A DNA stretch of 64,000 nucleotides from Mytilus galloprovincialis. Taxonomy: Eukaryota > Mollusca > Bivalvia > Mytilida > Mytilidae. Position 1 is the stretch's first letter, and each line of letters begins with the position of its first letter. The notes under the pieces are model-generated. The model was not told where the DNA came from, ran no database searches, and saw only the letters and a list, made by a program, of their open reading frames with translations. Location of the stretch: positions 39,150,458 through 39,214,457 of the forward strand of contig NC_134842.1 of NCBI RefSeq assembly GCF_965363235.1. Direction: 5' to 3'. Below are positions 47,105-58,944 of the stretch, one piece after another. The position numbers and the translations under genes were made by a program.

Positions 47105-48934
47105 GATTTTGAATATATTGCCGAGCTTAGAATAACAAATGAGAAGTTATTAAACATTACATCGTTGAAATCTTCGTTTCAAAGTTTGACTATTGGAACT
47201 ATTCGAAGATTGTATTTAGAAAAAAAACGATTGGTTTGGTCTTGCGGATGACATGTTTTATCATTTGGTAGGAGCTAATATCGCTTTGTCGCTTAGAAAA
47301 AATTTATTACACAAACTAAATTCAAGTATATTTCTACCAATAGCAAATCTAAAGAAATTACAGGTTGAAGAAAACGAAATTGTGAATGTAGATTTAAACG
47401 GTCTTACGACAACTGGGTTTTTGGATTTATCAAATAATAATATTTATGCAATACCTAATTTTTGTAATAACAGCGACGAAACATTTGTTCCGAAACTGAG
47501 AAATTTGTCACTTGCATGCAATGCTATAAGGAAAATTTCAAAAGAATCTTTCAAATGCCTGGATTCTTTAGAGTCTCTAAATTTGGATGGGAATCGTTTT
47601 CGAAGCTTGGATAATAATATCCTCGCATCACTACATAACTTGGCGAAACTTATCATAGGGGATAATCAGCAATTGAAAGACATTGCTCCGTTCGCATTTA
47701 ACAGTTCGTCATTACAGAAGCTACATTTGTACCGGAATAATTTTCGATTTAGTAAGAAAAAAATAAAGGATAAACAATTCAATCCGCAAACGATTTTTCA
47801 AACAATACCAAATTTGAAAGAATTGGATTTATCTCACAACCATTTAAATGACTTTTTTATATTTCGAGAACTGTTTGCGTCTACACGGAATATTCAAAAA
47901 CTTACTTTAGTTTCGTCAGATATAACGACAATTCCAGATGATTTGTTCCGAAATATGCCGCACATTAAATCGTTGAATTTAGAAGGAAATGAAATAGAAC
48001 GGTGGAGGGAATCACTCTTCGATAATTTGCCGTCAATGCGTGAATTATATCTTGATGGAAACAATATTCACGTTATTAACGAAACGTCGTTTCCATCAAA
48101 TTTATTAAAAACTTTAAAAGTACTAGAATTATCTGGTAATCAATTTCGATGTACGTGTGAAATAAAATGGTTTTTGGACACAATTCGATCAACGAATCTT
48201 TCAACAAAAATGCGGAAAAATTGGCCGAGTCGTTATACTTGCTACTATCCGGAACATCTCCGATTAACCCTTCTTGCAGATTACTTTCCAACAATTGCAG
48301 AGTGTAATACGTTAAACATTGTCTATCTGATAATAATTACTGCATGTTCGTCTGTTTTGATTTTGCTTTTCTTTGTCATAATAACGTTCCAATGTCAGAT
48401 AAATTTTAAGAATGCACTGTACTTATTTCGGTTAAAGCAACGTATGAAACGTGGGTACTTAAGTCTTGAATCTTCAGATGATTATGAGTTTGACGCGTTC
48501 GTTGTTTATTGCGATGCCGATCGCCTATGGGTCCATGGCGTCCTGCTTAAACATCTAGAAAATTGTAACCTTAATATTTGTGTACATCATAGGGATTTTG
48601 ATATCGGAGAGCCAGTCCTTAACAATATTGGAAAATATATGAAGAAGAGTTGGAAGATCATCGTTGTTTTGTCTAATAACTTTGCTAAAAGCGAATGGTG
48701 TCAATGGGAAATTGCCCTTGTACAAGAACGGAGGCGCCGACAGGGACAAGAGGTTTTGGTATTAGTTATGTACCAACAAATTGATTCGAAACACATGATA
48801 ACTCCACTAAAGGATTACTCGACACAACGCCTTATTTGTCATATAAGGAAGGGTTTGGGGAGTCTTTGTTCTGGAATGCCGTTGTTAAAGACATTAACAA
48901 ACCTTTGGATATACCTCCAACATCTATTTTCTAA
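47105..48934 (+). pseudogene. TLR2: decayed Toll-like receptor, B type
   Basis: Closest to TLR4. The promoter-side flank 'ctgaagtatcaaggaagttt' runs straight into codon ~100 of the receptor: 391 bp holding the start codon, signal peptide and first repeats are missing relative to TLR4. One extra A in an A run near 47220 shifts the frame, and one base lost near 48813 shifts it again within the TIR domain, so the last ~45 residues, including the FW of box 3, are replaced. Between the shifts 47253-48938 is open for 561 codons: ~12 leucine-rich repeats, LRRCT, membrane helix and TIR boxes 1 (FDAFVVYC) and 2 (RDFDIGEP). The in-frame stop of the family is at ~48932-48934. Confidence 0.9.
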
Positions 48935-49014
48935 ATAATAGAATCGATGTTATATGTTTCTGTTTCTTTCTATTATTGCAACCCAGCAATGCTGCGATAT
49001 CAACTTCATCAAAA

Positions 49015-49125
49015 ACTCCTTTGATCAAAAACTTTTACCTGAACCGGGACAGAAACGGACGGTCGAACGAACGGACGGACAGACCAAAAAACATAATGCA
49101 CCTAGATGGGGCATAACGAAAATAG
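49015..49125 (-). repeat. Microsatellite-bearing repeat fragment, minus
   Basis: 'acttttacctgaaccgg', ACGG/ACGA tetranucleotides, then 'aatgcacctagatggggcat': complement of the family at 54305-54680. Confidence 0.65.
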
Positions 49126-49137
49126 ATTGCAGTATAA

Positions 49138-49274
49138 AGACAATAATAGTTCATTGACTTGACATATCAACGATATAAGGATTCGGCCCGAAACGGGGAA
49201 ATAGCTCGACACAGCTGTTTCTAAGCCTCATCCTTATATCGTTGATATGTCAAGTCAATGCACTATTATTGTCT
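49138..49274. mobile_element. Foldback element with 45-bp arms
   Basis: Arm 49138-49182 ('agacaataatagttcattga'...) is complementary to 49230-49274 with one or two mismatches, around a 47-bp loop containing 'cccgaaacggggaaatagct'. No coding. Confidence 0.92.
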
Positions 49275-49348
49275 ATTTATTTTCTAGATTAAAGTTTAAC
49301 ATATAATTACGCTAAACAAAGTGAATTACCAGACGTCAATTTGGCTGA

Positions 49349-50794
49349 AGGTGACCTGTTTTCTAACACTTCAAACACATAATTGACCTGTTTTCTAACA
49401 CTTAAAACACATATTGTTATTCTAATAAATGGGAAAATTTAGATTACTCCAATTTCCGGTAATGACGATAACCTCATGTCCATGACTTTTGACTTGTGTA
49501 TCTTTTGTCCGACCTTTAATGTTCTCTTTCCATACAATCGTATGTTCATCCGTTTCAATAATTATTTAAAATGCATTCTTAAATTTCAATTAGTTATCGA
49601 AAGTATTACCTCAAGTTGAATATGATCGGTAATATCTTCCATTAACCAAATCTAATTCAAATAAATATAGTCCTTTTTTGGGGGTGTCCAGCCGAATGAT
49701 TTCATTGCAGGTAAAGAGACATGGGCCTCCTTTACATAATTCCATCCTCCATTTTTGTCATTGAATTTCATTATATATATATGTATCTGTTTTAGTACAC
49801 TAACAGTATGACAGATGACTGATAAGTATAGATTATCGGGTTGTCTACACATTGATATCGTAAAATATCAGCCGCGAGCCACAATGTGAACCTTTTTGGC
49901 GAGTGAGCGTAGCAATTATTAATGGTCTTTTTTCCTCTCCCTAAGACAGTTTTACGCTGGACGAAAGCAAGCTTGATAACGTCTCCTCTCGCATTGTGAC
50001 GTCGCTGATAACTTCTCCTCTCACATTGTGACGTCGCTGATAATGCCTGGTCTCGTTTTGAAGTCTTGATACGAGAATTACTGAGCGACAGAGCAGGGTG
50101 ATAAAGGGTATGATTGTTTTTGAGGATATAAGTTATTTGTTGGCTCGGCATTTGATTTATAGTAGTGATTATATCGAAATCTTAGATGCAGAAAGAGACC
50201 CAGAATACATCAAAATGCATATATGAAAATAGAAATAACCGAATGAAATTGCTTATTTCTTCGTTAATGTTATAGCCTTATATTCTACGGTTGAATGTAG
50301 CTGCTGTTCATTGATTAACAGAAGCGATTTTTTTCAGTGGTATCAATTATGCTGTCCATTTATTCAAGGGTTCATCAATTGCATGAATAATTAGGATTAC
50401 ATGTTTAATCACTCCACCCGATTCTTACTTTTGTCAAATTATATAAACTTGGATATGCTGAAATTCTTATCTTTGGTTTCTTTATAAGCAGTGAAATACA
50501 CATGATAGGTGTTGCATCGTTCTGATTATGCTATGCCACTCTGGATGGATTTAAATAAAAAAAAAACTTTCATTAAGCATCAGATTAAACTGTGTATAAA
50601 AAACTCACCAAAGGTACCACGCTTGTGATACACATGACTCATCATAGACGAACGAATCAAAACAGTTGTAAGGCCAAATTTATCTAAACATAGTATATCA
50701 AGGAAGTATTTCAAAATAATTATACATTAGGAAATATTTATCTGGTTTCGACGTCCTTTCCGTTTTTAAAATAGCACATTTTAAAAGTGTTCAG
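49349..50794 (+). repeat. Upstream flank of TLR3, paralogous to 36862-38057
   Basis: Same order of unique words as the TLR1 flank up to the start codon. Longer by ~250 bp, chiefly because of the 279-bp insertion at 49825-50103. Confidence 0.9.
49825..50103. mobile_element. 279-bp insertion with TGATA target duplication
   Basis: TGATA at 49820-49824 and 50099-50103 bracket sequence that is absent at the paralogous point in unit I (~37362). Contains a doubled 32-bp word ('gataacgtctcctctcgcat'... at 49975 and 50008). Ends show no clear inverted repeat; class unknown. Confidence 0.8.
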
Positions 50795-52974
50795 ATGTCT
50801 GTTGCCATGATAAAATGTAGTTGGATTATACTGTGCATGGCATATGGATATAATGTTTTCTGCCTTACGAAAGAAATACGATGTGGAAAACATCAAGAAT
50901 GTATATTTAAAGGGGAAAATGCCACCTGTTGTAATTTTCATTATATTCCGTCGTTACCACGAAACATAACCAAATTAACAATTATATTCCGTCGTTACCA
51001 CGAAACATAACCAAATTAACATTGAAAAATAACACTCTAACGTTGATCAATCAGAGTGCATTTAGGAATATTTCTTCAATCAAACTCAAGACACTATGGT
51101 TTGAGAACAATTCAATTGAAACAGTTCAAGAAGATGCATTTTATGATTTCAAAGTTTTAACCGAACTAAATATAACGAACGAGAAGCTATTGAATAAAAC
51201 AGCATTGAAATATTCATTCAAGAGTTTGCCTTTTAACACCATTAAAAAGTTGTGTTTAGAGAACAACGGCTGGAATAAACTTCCGCGGGACATGTTCGAA
51301 GTTTTATCAAAAGCTAATATTTCCATTTCGCTTAAAAACAATTTATTGACAGAACTATCTTCAAGTGTTTTTTTACCAATTAGGAACCTACAGACACTAC
51401 TTATTGAAGGAAATGAAATTTTATTTGTCGATCTAAATGGTCTTAGTACAACTGAATATCTGGATTTATCAAACAATAACATTTATTCAATACCGGTTTT
51501 TTGTAAAAACACCAACGAAACACTTGTCCCGAAGTTGAAATACTTGTCACTTGCATACAATAGTATACGGAAATTTTCAAAAGAATCCTTTAGATGCTTA
51601 GGCAATTTAAAGGATCTTAATCTTGATGGAAACCGTATTCGAAGCTTGGGTGATAATGTTTTTGGGTTATTGAATGGTATCAGAAGACTTTCAATAGGAG
51701 TTAACCAGCAGCTAAAACATATTTCTCCGTCTGCATTCAATAGTTCATCGTTACAGATTCTACGATTGCATCGAAATCAATTTCGTTTTAGTAAAGGACA
51801 AATCAAGAAAAGAAGTTTCGATCCGTTTAGGATTTTTCGAACTATTCCAAATCTGAAAGAATTGGATTTATCTAACAACCATTTAACAGATTTTGATATA
51901 ATGAAAAAATTGTTTTTATCCACACGGAATATACGAAAACTTTATCTAGCATCGACAGGTATAAAAACAATCCCAGATGGATTTTTGCAAAAAATGCCAA
52001 ATATTGAATTGTTGACATTACATGGGAATGAACTAGAACTGTGGAAGGCATCAATCTTCGAAAACGTGTCTTCATTGCGCGAGTTGTATCTTGACGGAAA
52101 CAATATTCATGTTATAAACGAAAAGTCTTTCCCATCACAATTATTGAAATCTTTAAAAGTTCTAGAATTATCCGGTAATCAATATCGATGCACATGCGAA
52201 ATAAAATGGTTTTTAGATACAATTCGATCAACAAATTTATCAAGTAAAATGCACAAAAATTGGCCAAAGTATTACAAATGCCATTATCCAGATAATCTTC
52301 GAAAATCACTACTTGCAGATTATTTTCCAACCACAGCAGAATGTAATCCTTTGAACATTGTGTCAATAATAATAATAGCTGCATGTTCGTCTGTTTTGGT
52401 TTTGCTTTTCTGTGTCCTAATGACCTTCAATTGCCAGATAAACTTTAAAAATGCGCTTTATCTGCTTCGTTTAAAGAAACGCATGAAAAGTGGGAACTTT
52501 AGTCTTGAATCGTCAGATGATTATGAGTTTGATGCGTTCGTTGTTTATTGCGATGCCGATCGCCTATGGGTCCATGGCGTTCTTCTGAAACAATTGGAAA
52601 ATTCTCACCTTAATATTTGTGTACATCATAGGGATTTTGATGTCGGAGACACAATCATCAACAATATTGGGAAATACATGGCGAAAAGTTGGAAGATCAT
52701 AGTTGTTTTGTCTAACAATTTTGCTAAAAGTGAATGGTGTCAATGGGAGATTGACCTTGTACAAGAGCGGAGGCGCCGACAGGGAAAAGAGGTTTTGGTT
52801 TTAGTAATGTACCAACAGATTGATTCAAAACACATGATAACTCCACTAAAGGCATTACTCGACACAACGCCTTATTTGTCATATAAAGAAGGGTTTGGCG
52901 AGAATTTGTTCTGGACTGCTGTAGATAAAGACATACACAAACCTTTGAATATTCCACCAACTTCTATTTTCTAA
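50795..52974 (+). CDS. TLR3: Toll-like receptor, A type, split by a 41-bp duplication
   Basis: ATG 50795; stop TAA 52972-52974. The first 72 codons give signal peptide and N-cap Cys cluster; the remaining 650 codons, open from 51022, give ~16 leucine-rich repeats, the LRRCT (RCTCEIKWFLDTIRSTNLSS, ~52190), a membrane helix (IVSIIIIAACSSVLVLLFCV, ~52360) and a TIR domain (~52515-52940) with FDAFVVYC, RDFDVGD and LFWTAVDKDI. The two parts are out of frame because 50940-50980 is repeated exactly at 50981-51021. With only one 41-bp copy the receptor would be continuous at ~708 residues, ordinary for a TLR with a single LRRCT. Could be a null allele, a new pseudogene or an assembly slip; everything else looks under selection. 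Single exon. Confidence 0.85.
50940..51021 (+). repeat. Perfect 41-bp tandem duplication inside TLR3
   Basis: 'attatattccgtcgttacca'... at 50940-50980 and again, identical, at 50981-51021. TLR1 has a single copy at the same codon. Confidence 0.97.
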
Positions 52975-53112
52975 AAATAAATGTTTGGTGTTTTTTTGTT
53001 TGTTGGATTTTTATTGTCAGATGTGTTGTATGTCTGTGATGTTGTTAACACGGTTTTGACTTATTGCCCTATTATCTAATAATGTCTGTTTGGGGTGCTT
53101 ACCCTTGTTGTC

Positions 53113-53118
53113 AATAAA
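53113..53118 (+). terminator. AATAAA, likely TLR3 poly(A) signal
   Basis: In 'gtcaataaaacgg', ~140 bases past the stop, in a 3' flank shared with TLR1 (signal at 41088). Confidence 0.45.
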
Positions 53119-53808
53119 ACGGAGCTATAAACAACTGTCATAAAAGTGTGCTATTTACCTAGATTTAAACCGAAGGACATACGTAATGAAATAGAATAAA
53201 GACCCAGTTTACATGTGTATATGAGTACATCAGAAAAACAATGAATATTTTATACTGTCAATCAAATACTTTATTTTTTTTTAAATTTTTGAATAATTAC
53301 ATTTTAAAAGTAATGTAATTCATTGCTTTCAAAGAAGCTTAATAACATATTGATTTCAATTATTTTGGAATTAGTAACTAGTTATATTATAGCTATTTGA
53401 ATAATCCCAAATCTGCTCAATTCTTTAAATAATTCTATGAAAGGCGTATAACTTTGAAGTAACTTGTTATTCCCGTTGGATTCCAATTGTGTATTATCAT
53501 TCAATAGTGTCCTTTCCGTACTCTCTTTATTTCTTGTAATTTTTGCAATTTTACCGTTTTAATGAACACTTATCAAGAAAGAATTCTTTTAAATGAAAAT
53601 TAAAGGTACATGACATTTTCTGCAGTGTCGGGTAAATTTATTATGCCTTCATTTTATTGCTTTAAAAAATCTAACACACATGCATTTGTGTACAATTTTA
53701 TTGTGAGACAAAACAACAATGAAATAGATAATAACAAAAACAACAACATTTCCTAATAAACTTAAACCTAATTCAGATCATACTTGAAGATCAACTTCTA
53801 TGGTTGAC

Positions 53809-55283
53809 GGTGTCTTCAACCTATGCCAACATTTGATAAAAATATATTCAACCTATGCCTACAAACAAAATACAATAGGTGTTGTTATAACAATTATTAC
53901 TTAATGAAAGGTAAAACACAGTCAGTATATTTAAGCATTAAATGTTACTCTTTAAAAATTCAGAAAACAAAAATAAAGTATTTGTAAATTTGTGTTGAAT
54001 TAAAAATGGAATTATTAAAAAGATTCTACATAGACAAAAATTGAAAAATAGAAATTTTTATAATTTTTTTTTTCTTCATTATTTTGTTAAATTCAATATG
54101 AAGCAAATTTCAACAAGCAACAACATATACAAATATAACATACTTCAACAGAAACTTTTTTTAAATCATATTAATTTTGCAATATAGAAATTAAAATAAA
54201 TATAGTAAAAAAAAAATTTGGTCCATTTATACATGTTATAGGCAGCAACTTTCCAGTGGGAAAGTGCACTATTCATATACTTGATTTTAGTTTAGAAAAT
54301 TCATGTACTCCGTGTTTGTTTTAATGCCCCATTTAAGGGCTTTATGTGTCTGGTCTGTGCGTCCGTCCGTCAGTCCTTTCGTTTGTTCGTTTGTCCGTTT
54401 GTTCGTCCTTCCGTCCGTCCGTTTGTTCGTTCGTTCGTCGGTTCGTTCGTTCGTTCGTTCGTTCGTTCGTTCGTTCGATCGTTCGTTCGTTCGTCCGTCT
54501 GTTCGTCTGTTCCGCTTCAGGTTAAAGTTTTTGGTCAAGGTAAATTTTAATGAAGTTGAAGTCCTATCAACTTGAAGCTTAGTACACATATGTTCCCTAT
54601 GATATGATCATTCTAATTTTTCTGCCAAATTACAGATTTTATCTCTTTTTCACGGTCCACTGAACATAGAAACAGAGACTCAATAATAACATGCCACCAG
54701 TTGATTGTGCAGATGCAGTATCATATCGCACAGTGTGACTTTTGAGGGTCTTATTCTCTGTAGGTGTTGAAATTATTTGTGAACATTTAAACAAGATATT
54801 TAACATGAGTCAGAATTTATGAAATACATGAGTTTCAATAGTGTTGTATGTCATTGTATCTGAAGGAATCTATTTTACTTAAAATTTAATATTTTTATCA
54901 TATATTTTTATATTAGTAATGAGAATGACACTGATAGATATTTAATATGTCTAGATGATTGTTCCTTAAATAAAAAAAAATCATGAAATCTTTTTTCACC
55001 CATTATTTCATTATATTAATTTTAAACTAATTCCTTTATGAAATAGAGATCATCAACACATTCAATTACCTACATTTTCACTAGTACTTGTAAAAAAAAT
55101 TGCATATCAAGTATACTTTAACGATAGATTTAAACTGGTTGTATATTAATTAGCCCCTAATCAATTTATGTTTTTAAAACACTTAATCTGTAACAAATTA
55201 TTCAATCTATGCCAACATTTTTTCACACAATTTTATACCCAATTTTCAAAATGTTGGCATAGGTTGAATGAACCAAAATAACC
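53809..55283. mobile_element. 1.5-kb insertion with TTCAACCTATGCC inverted ends, 8-bp TSD
   Basis: TGGTTGAC at 53801-53808 and 55284-55291; the paralogous sequence in unit I (near 42190) runs through uninterrupted. TTCAACCTATGCCAACAT near the left edge is complementary to ATGTTGGCATAGGTTGAA near the right edge; the outermost ~10-20 bp match poorly. An 8-bp duplication suits hAT-like elements, but no transposase is seen. A microsatellite repeat is nested inside. Confidence 0.72.
54305..54680 (+). repeat. Repeat with TTCG/TCCG tetranucleotide array
   Basis: 'aatgccccatttaagggctt', then ~35 units of TTCG or TCCG (54359-54510), then 'ttcaggttaaagtttttgg' and 'cttagtacacatatgttccc'. The Arg/Thr/Asn/Glu- and Val/Arg/Ser-repeat frames on the two strands are artefacts. 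Confidence 0.9.
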
Positions 55284-56081
55284 TGGTTGACATCTGAGTC
55301 AAAAATGAGTTATCTCCCGTGACGTCAGAACACATTGTAGAAGTCTGTATTGTTCGCCTAAAATTTGCAATCGCATGCTCTTGCAATATAAAATTCTAAT
55401 CGGGACAATATTCCCCAATATTCATGCAATAACCCTATAATATTAAACTTTTGAAACTATCATGCCTTATGCAAAGGACACTTCACAGGAAAACAAATGT
55501 GTTACTTATATAAATTAAGAAATTATTGCGTGCATTTCAAATTGCGATTTTGTCATGTTTGACTAAATGCGATTTTATTTTTTTACGATAATGAGAAAAT
55601 CCTGTTTAATTCAAACTAAATTGCACAAACATGTAAAATATTGGTACCACTACAACTAGTCAATTTATTGAGAGCATAGACGAGGGTTTTTAATACAGAA
55701 AAATAGGCATAAAGAAATAGAGCATAAAGAGATGGTGAAATCTAAAGAATACAAGAAAACTAGTCAACGCTTAAAGGACAGGGAACACGCCATTAAGAAT
55801 TTAAAATACATAAATGAAGACATCCCACTACTTCAACCCCGCACCTCAACCAAGACCCTTGATATAAGTAAAAAAAACAAATTGGATATATACTGTATGT
55901 AAAACTTTTAGATATATCAATAAGGTAAATGTTGCAAATTAAACTAAATATAAATTACGGTGGAAAGACTTCAGAAATTTATAAAAGAAATATCACATGA
56001 GTCATATTGCTGACCATAACATTACTTCATCAGATGTAAGAACTTTGTATGTGCCGTGTTCTGTTTAACAAGCGAATATAA

Positions 56082-56326
56082 AAAAGAAGATGTGGTATGA
56101 TTGCCAATGATACAACTGTCTACACGAGACCAAAATGACACAGACATTAACAACTATAGGTCACCGTACGGCCTTCAACAATGATCACAGCCCATACCGC
56201 ATAGTCAGCTATAAAAGACAATGTAAAACAATTCAAACGAGAAAACTAACGGCCTTATTTATATAAAAAAAATGAACGAAAAACAAATATGTAACACATA
56301 AACAAACGACAACCACTGAATTAAAT
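56082..56326 (+). repeat. M1 repeat inserted in the U2 3' repeats
   Basis: 'gaagatgtggtatgattgcc', 'ctataggtcaccgtacggcc', 'ccataccgcatagtcagcta', 'aattcaaacgagaaaactaa' and 'aaatatgtaacacataaaca'. Sits between 'caagcgaa' and 'attcttttctgtaatcac', words that adjoin in the undisturbed unit. Confidence 0.9.
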
Positions 56327-56650
56327 TCTTTTCTGTAATCACAGTCTTGTTACCACCAATGAATGTCACAGATTTTCCTGTTTTTAATTAATTTTAGACT
56401 TCTGCACGAGTATTGTATGTTCCTTGCTCTATTTTACAAGCGAAGTCAATTCTTGTCTATAATCACAGTCTTGTTACCACTAATGTATATCACTGATTGT
56501 CCTGGCTTAAATTAATTTTAGATTTCTGCACGAGTTTTCTATGTTCCTTGTTCTGTTTTACAAGCGGAGTCAATTCTTGTCTATTATCAAAGTATTGTTA
56601 CCAACAATGTATATCACTGATTGTCCTGGCTTAAATTAGTTTTAGATATC
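56326..56650 (-). repeat. ~125-bp tandem copies of the U2 3' end
   Basis: Units headed by 'caagcgaagtcaattct' or variants near 56437 and 56563, plus one broken by M1 at 56066/56326. Each carries the complement of the U stop region ('tatatcactgattgtcctgg'). Confidence 0.82.
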
Positions 56651-57786
56651 TTCTGACTATTTCCTCTATTCTTTAAAACAATCCTCAGTTGGAATTTAGG
56701 TTTCCTTTTCACTGGTTCATTAAAGTCATTTTAAAATTCATCCAAATTGTCATTCATGTCTGATTTAAGTTTCTGCTTTCTGCCTTTCTTTGTTGTGACA
56801 GTTTGCATTTGTTTTACAGCGCTGTTGATCATCTGTAGAAATATTTGGTCATGTTTTGCAGGACTTGTCTGTTCAAGTAGTGTCTGTGTTTCTTCTTGTT
56901 CAAGCAATGCAAGTTTTGCTGACAATGACTGATGTGTGGATATCATTTTAAGTTTCAGTTGTTGCTTGTGAAATGATCCCAATATCAAAATCTGTGATTC
57001 CTTCTGATTATCATCGGTAACACATCCGCTGAAGTTTGAAACAATTGCTTTACTAACAGTAACATTTTTCAAATCTTTATCAGTAACAACCTTCTCGTGC
57101 ATGACTTTCACTTTCTTACCAATTTTCTTCAGAATATATTGACCAGGCTCTATTTTATCAACCAGTATACATATAACCTTGTTTGACTTCAACAGGACAT
57201 AGGAAGGTTAATTTTTAGCAAATTCAAGTGAACTCTCCGGATCATATTGAGGCATATTTTCTGTTGATAATCGTTTATCACTACCGTCAGTCTTTAGGAT
57301 CTGGATATCAGTCACCGTGGATGATGTTTTTTTGGAACTCCCAGTAAGAACAGTAAGTTCTTGGCAATATCTAACAACAGATGGATAATAATTTCTGTGA
57401 TCAACGAACTGATTCGGAGTATTGGCTGTGCTAGTTTCTGAATTTGAGGATTCTGTGCTGACGTTGTTAAACATGTCATCTTCAGATTGTTCTGTTGATA
57501 AAGAGATGACTGATGTCAGACTGTTTGTTTGGGATATAGAGGTGGTAGATAGTGAAATTACAGACTTTTGACTATCAGTGTATTCAGTCGAAGAGCACAA
57601 CTCCTGAGATTGAGATGATTCTACTGACTGTACGGATGGTGTCTGGTTTTGAGACATTATCTTTTCTGTTGGGCTTCTTGTCGCACTCACGCTTTGGTCA
57701 ACATATGAGCTACTCTTCCCACTGATGTTTTGGTCAGCTGTTGGTGATTGATCGAAGAACTGTGAGTGTGCAAGTAGTAGATTCAT
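56614..57786 (-). pseudogene. U2: decayed paralogue of U1
   Basis: ATG at 57786. Aligns with U1 from end to end (MNLLLAHSQFFDQSPTADQN at the start, VISLSTTSISQTNS, PSVVRYCQELTVLTGSS, ICILVDKIEPGQYILKK, KVKVMHEKVVTDKDLKNV). One in-frame TAA stands after ~192 codons (57208-57210, CAA in U1) and another near 56731 before the basic tail; the sequence beyond still matches to a TGA at 56614. The upstream splice acceptor is kept. Decay is mild, so loss is recent. Confidence 0.82.
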
Positions 57787-57859
57787 ATCTTTCTATTTTT
57801 GAATCAGCTGTTTGAGTTCTGGAAATAAACATTATTTTGCAAAGATTATACATATGGTA

Positions 57860-58140
57860 CTACAAATTAATTTCACTGTGCCCAATATTCACTTGGGATG
57901 AACTTTCTATTTGATAATGGTAAAACTATTTTTCTTATCGATAGAAATATGGAATCATCTGAGTTAGCCTTACAGAAACCTGTAACAGAAGAGAGAGTCT
58001 GAAAGTAAGACAAATATGTAGGAACAATTTTCTCTGTATAATTTTTATTCGTTTTATAAGAGGGGTCAAAAGCATATATATTGTTTTTGAATATAGTAGA
58101 CCATAAACATATGATATATTAAAATTTGCATTAAATTTCC
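57860..58140. other. No gene seen
   Basis: AT-rich. Open frames on the minus strand between 57935 and 58730 are repeat-derived. Confidence 0.45.
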
Positions 58141-58147
58141 TTAATAT

Positions 58148-58848
58148 AATAAAATTAATGGTACCAATTTTCTTGCACCAGATGCGCATTTCGACAACAC
58201 ATGTCTCTTCAGTGATGCTCGTGGCCAAAATATTTGAAATCCAAAGCTTATATAAAAGATGAAGAGCTTTAATCCAAAAGGTCCAAAAAGTATAGCCAAA
58301 TCCGTGAAAGGAATCAGAGCTTTGCATGAGGGAGATACATTCCTTAATTTAAAATAATTTCTAATATTTTGTAACAGCAAATTTTAATAACACAAAAAAT
58401 CCGTATTTTCATGCCAGTACCGAAGTACTGGCTACTGGGCTGGTGATACCCTCGGGGACTAATAGTCCACCAGCAGAGGCATCGAGCCAGTGGTAGTAAT
58501 AAAATTAACGGTACCAATTTTCTTGCACCAGATGCGCATTTCGACAATACATGTCTCTTCAGTGATGCTCGTGGCCAAAATATTTGAAATCCAAAGCTTA
58601 TATAAAAGATGAAGAGCTTTAATCCAAAAGGTCCAAAAAGTATAGCCAAATCCGTGAAAGGAATCAGAGCTTTGCATGAGGGAGATACATCCCTTAATTT
58701 AAAATAATTTCTAATATTTTGTAACAGCAAATTTTAATAACACAAAAAATCCGTATTTTCATGCCAGTACCGAAGTACTGGCTACTGGGCTGGTGATACC
58801 CTCGGGGACTAATAGTCCACCAGCAGAGGCATCGACCCAGTGGTAGTA
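58148..58848 (+). repeat. M5 repeat, 350-bp tandem pair
   Basis: 'ggtaccaattttcttgcacc' at 58160 and 58510; both units contain 'agatgcgcatttcgacaa', 'ggtccaaaaagtatagccaa', 'gtaccgaagtactggctact' and end 'gaggcatcgagccagtgg'. Under ten differences in 350 bp. Confidence 0.95.
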
Positions 58849-58944
58849 ATATAAATTACGTTTCAATTTGCAAAGATACCGTTGTCAGACCAATGATCAA
58901 TAGATTTCACGTGTTTCCCTTTTTGTATACATTATTATTTTTAG

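Noticed and set aside
50795-51010. A separate 71-codon secreted protein
   Set aside because: It is the 5' part of TLR3, cut off by the 41-bp duplication; TLR1 shows the same residues continuing into the repeats.
54287-54589. Arg/Thr/Asn/Glu-rich and Val/Arg/Ser-rich frames
   Set aside because: Products of the TTCG/TCCG tetranucleotide array; no start context or domain.
57935-58730. Repeated minus-strand frames (FHGFGYTFWTFWIKALHLLY and similar)
   Set aside because: They fall in the M5 tandem pair and recur with it; no independent coding evidence.
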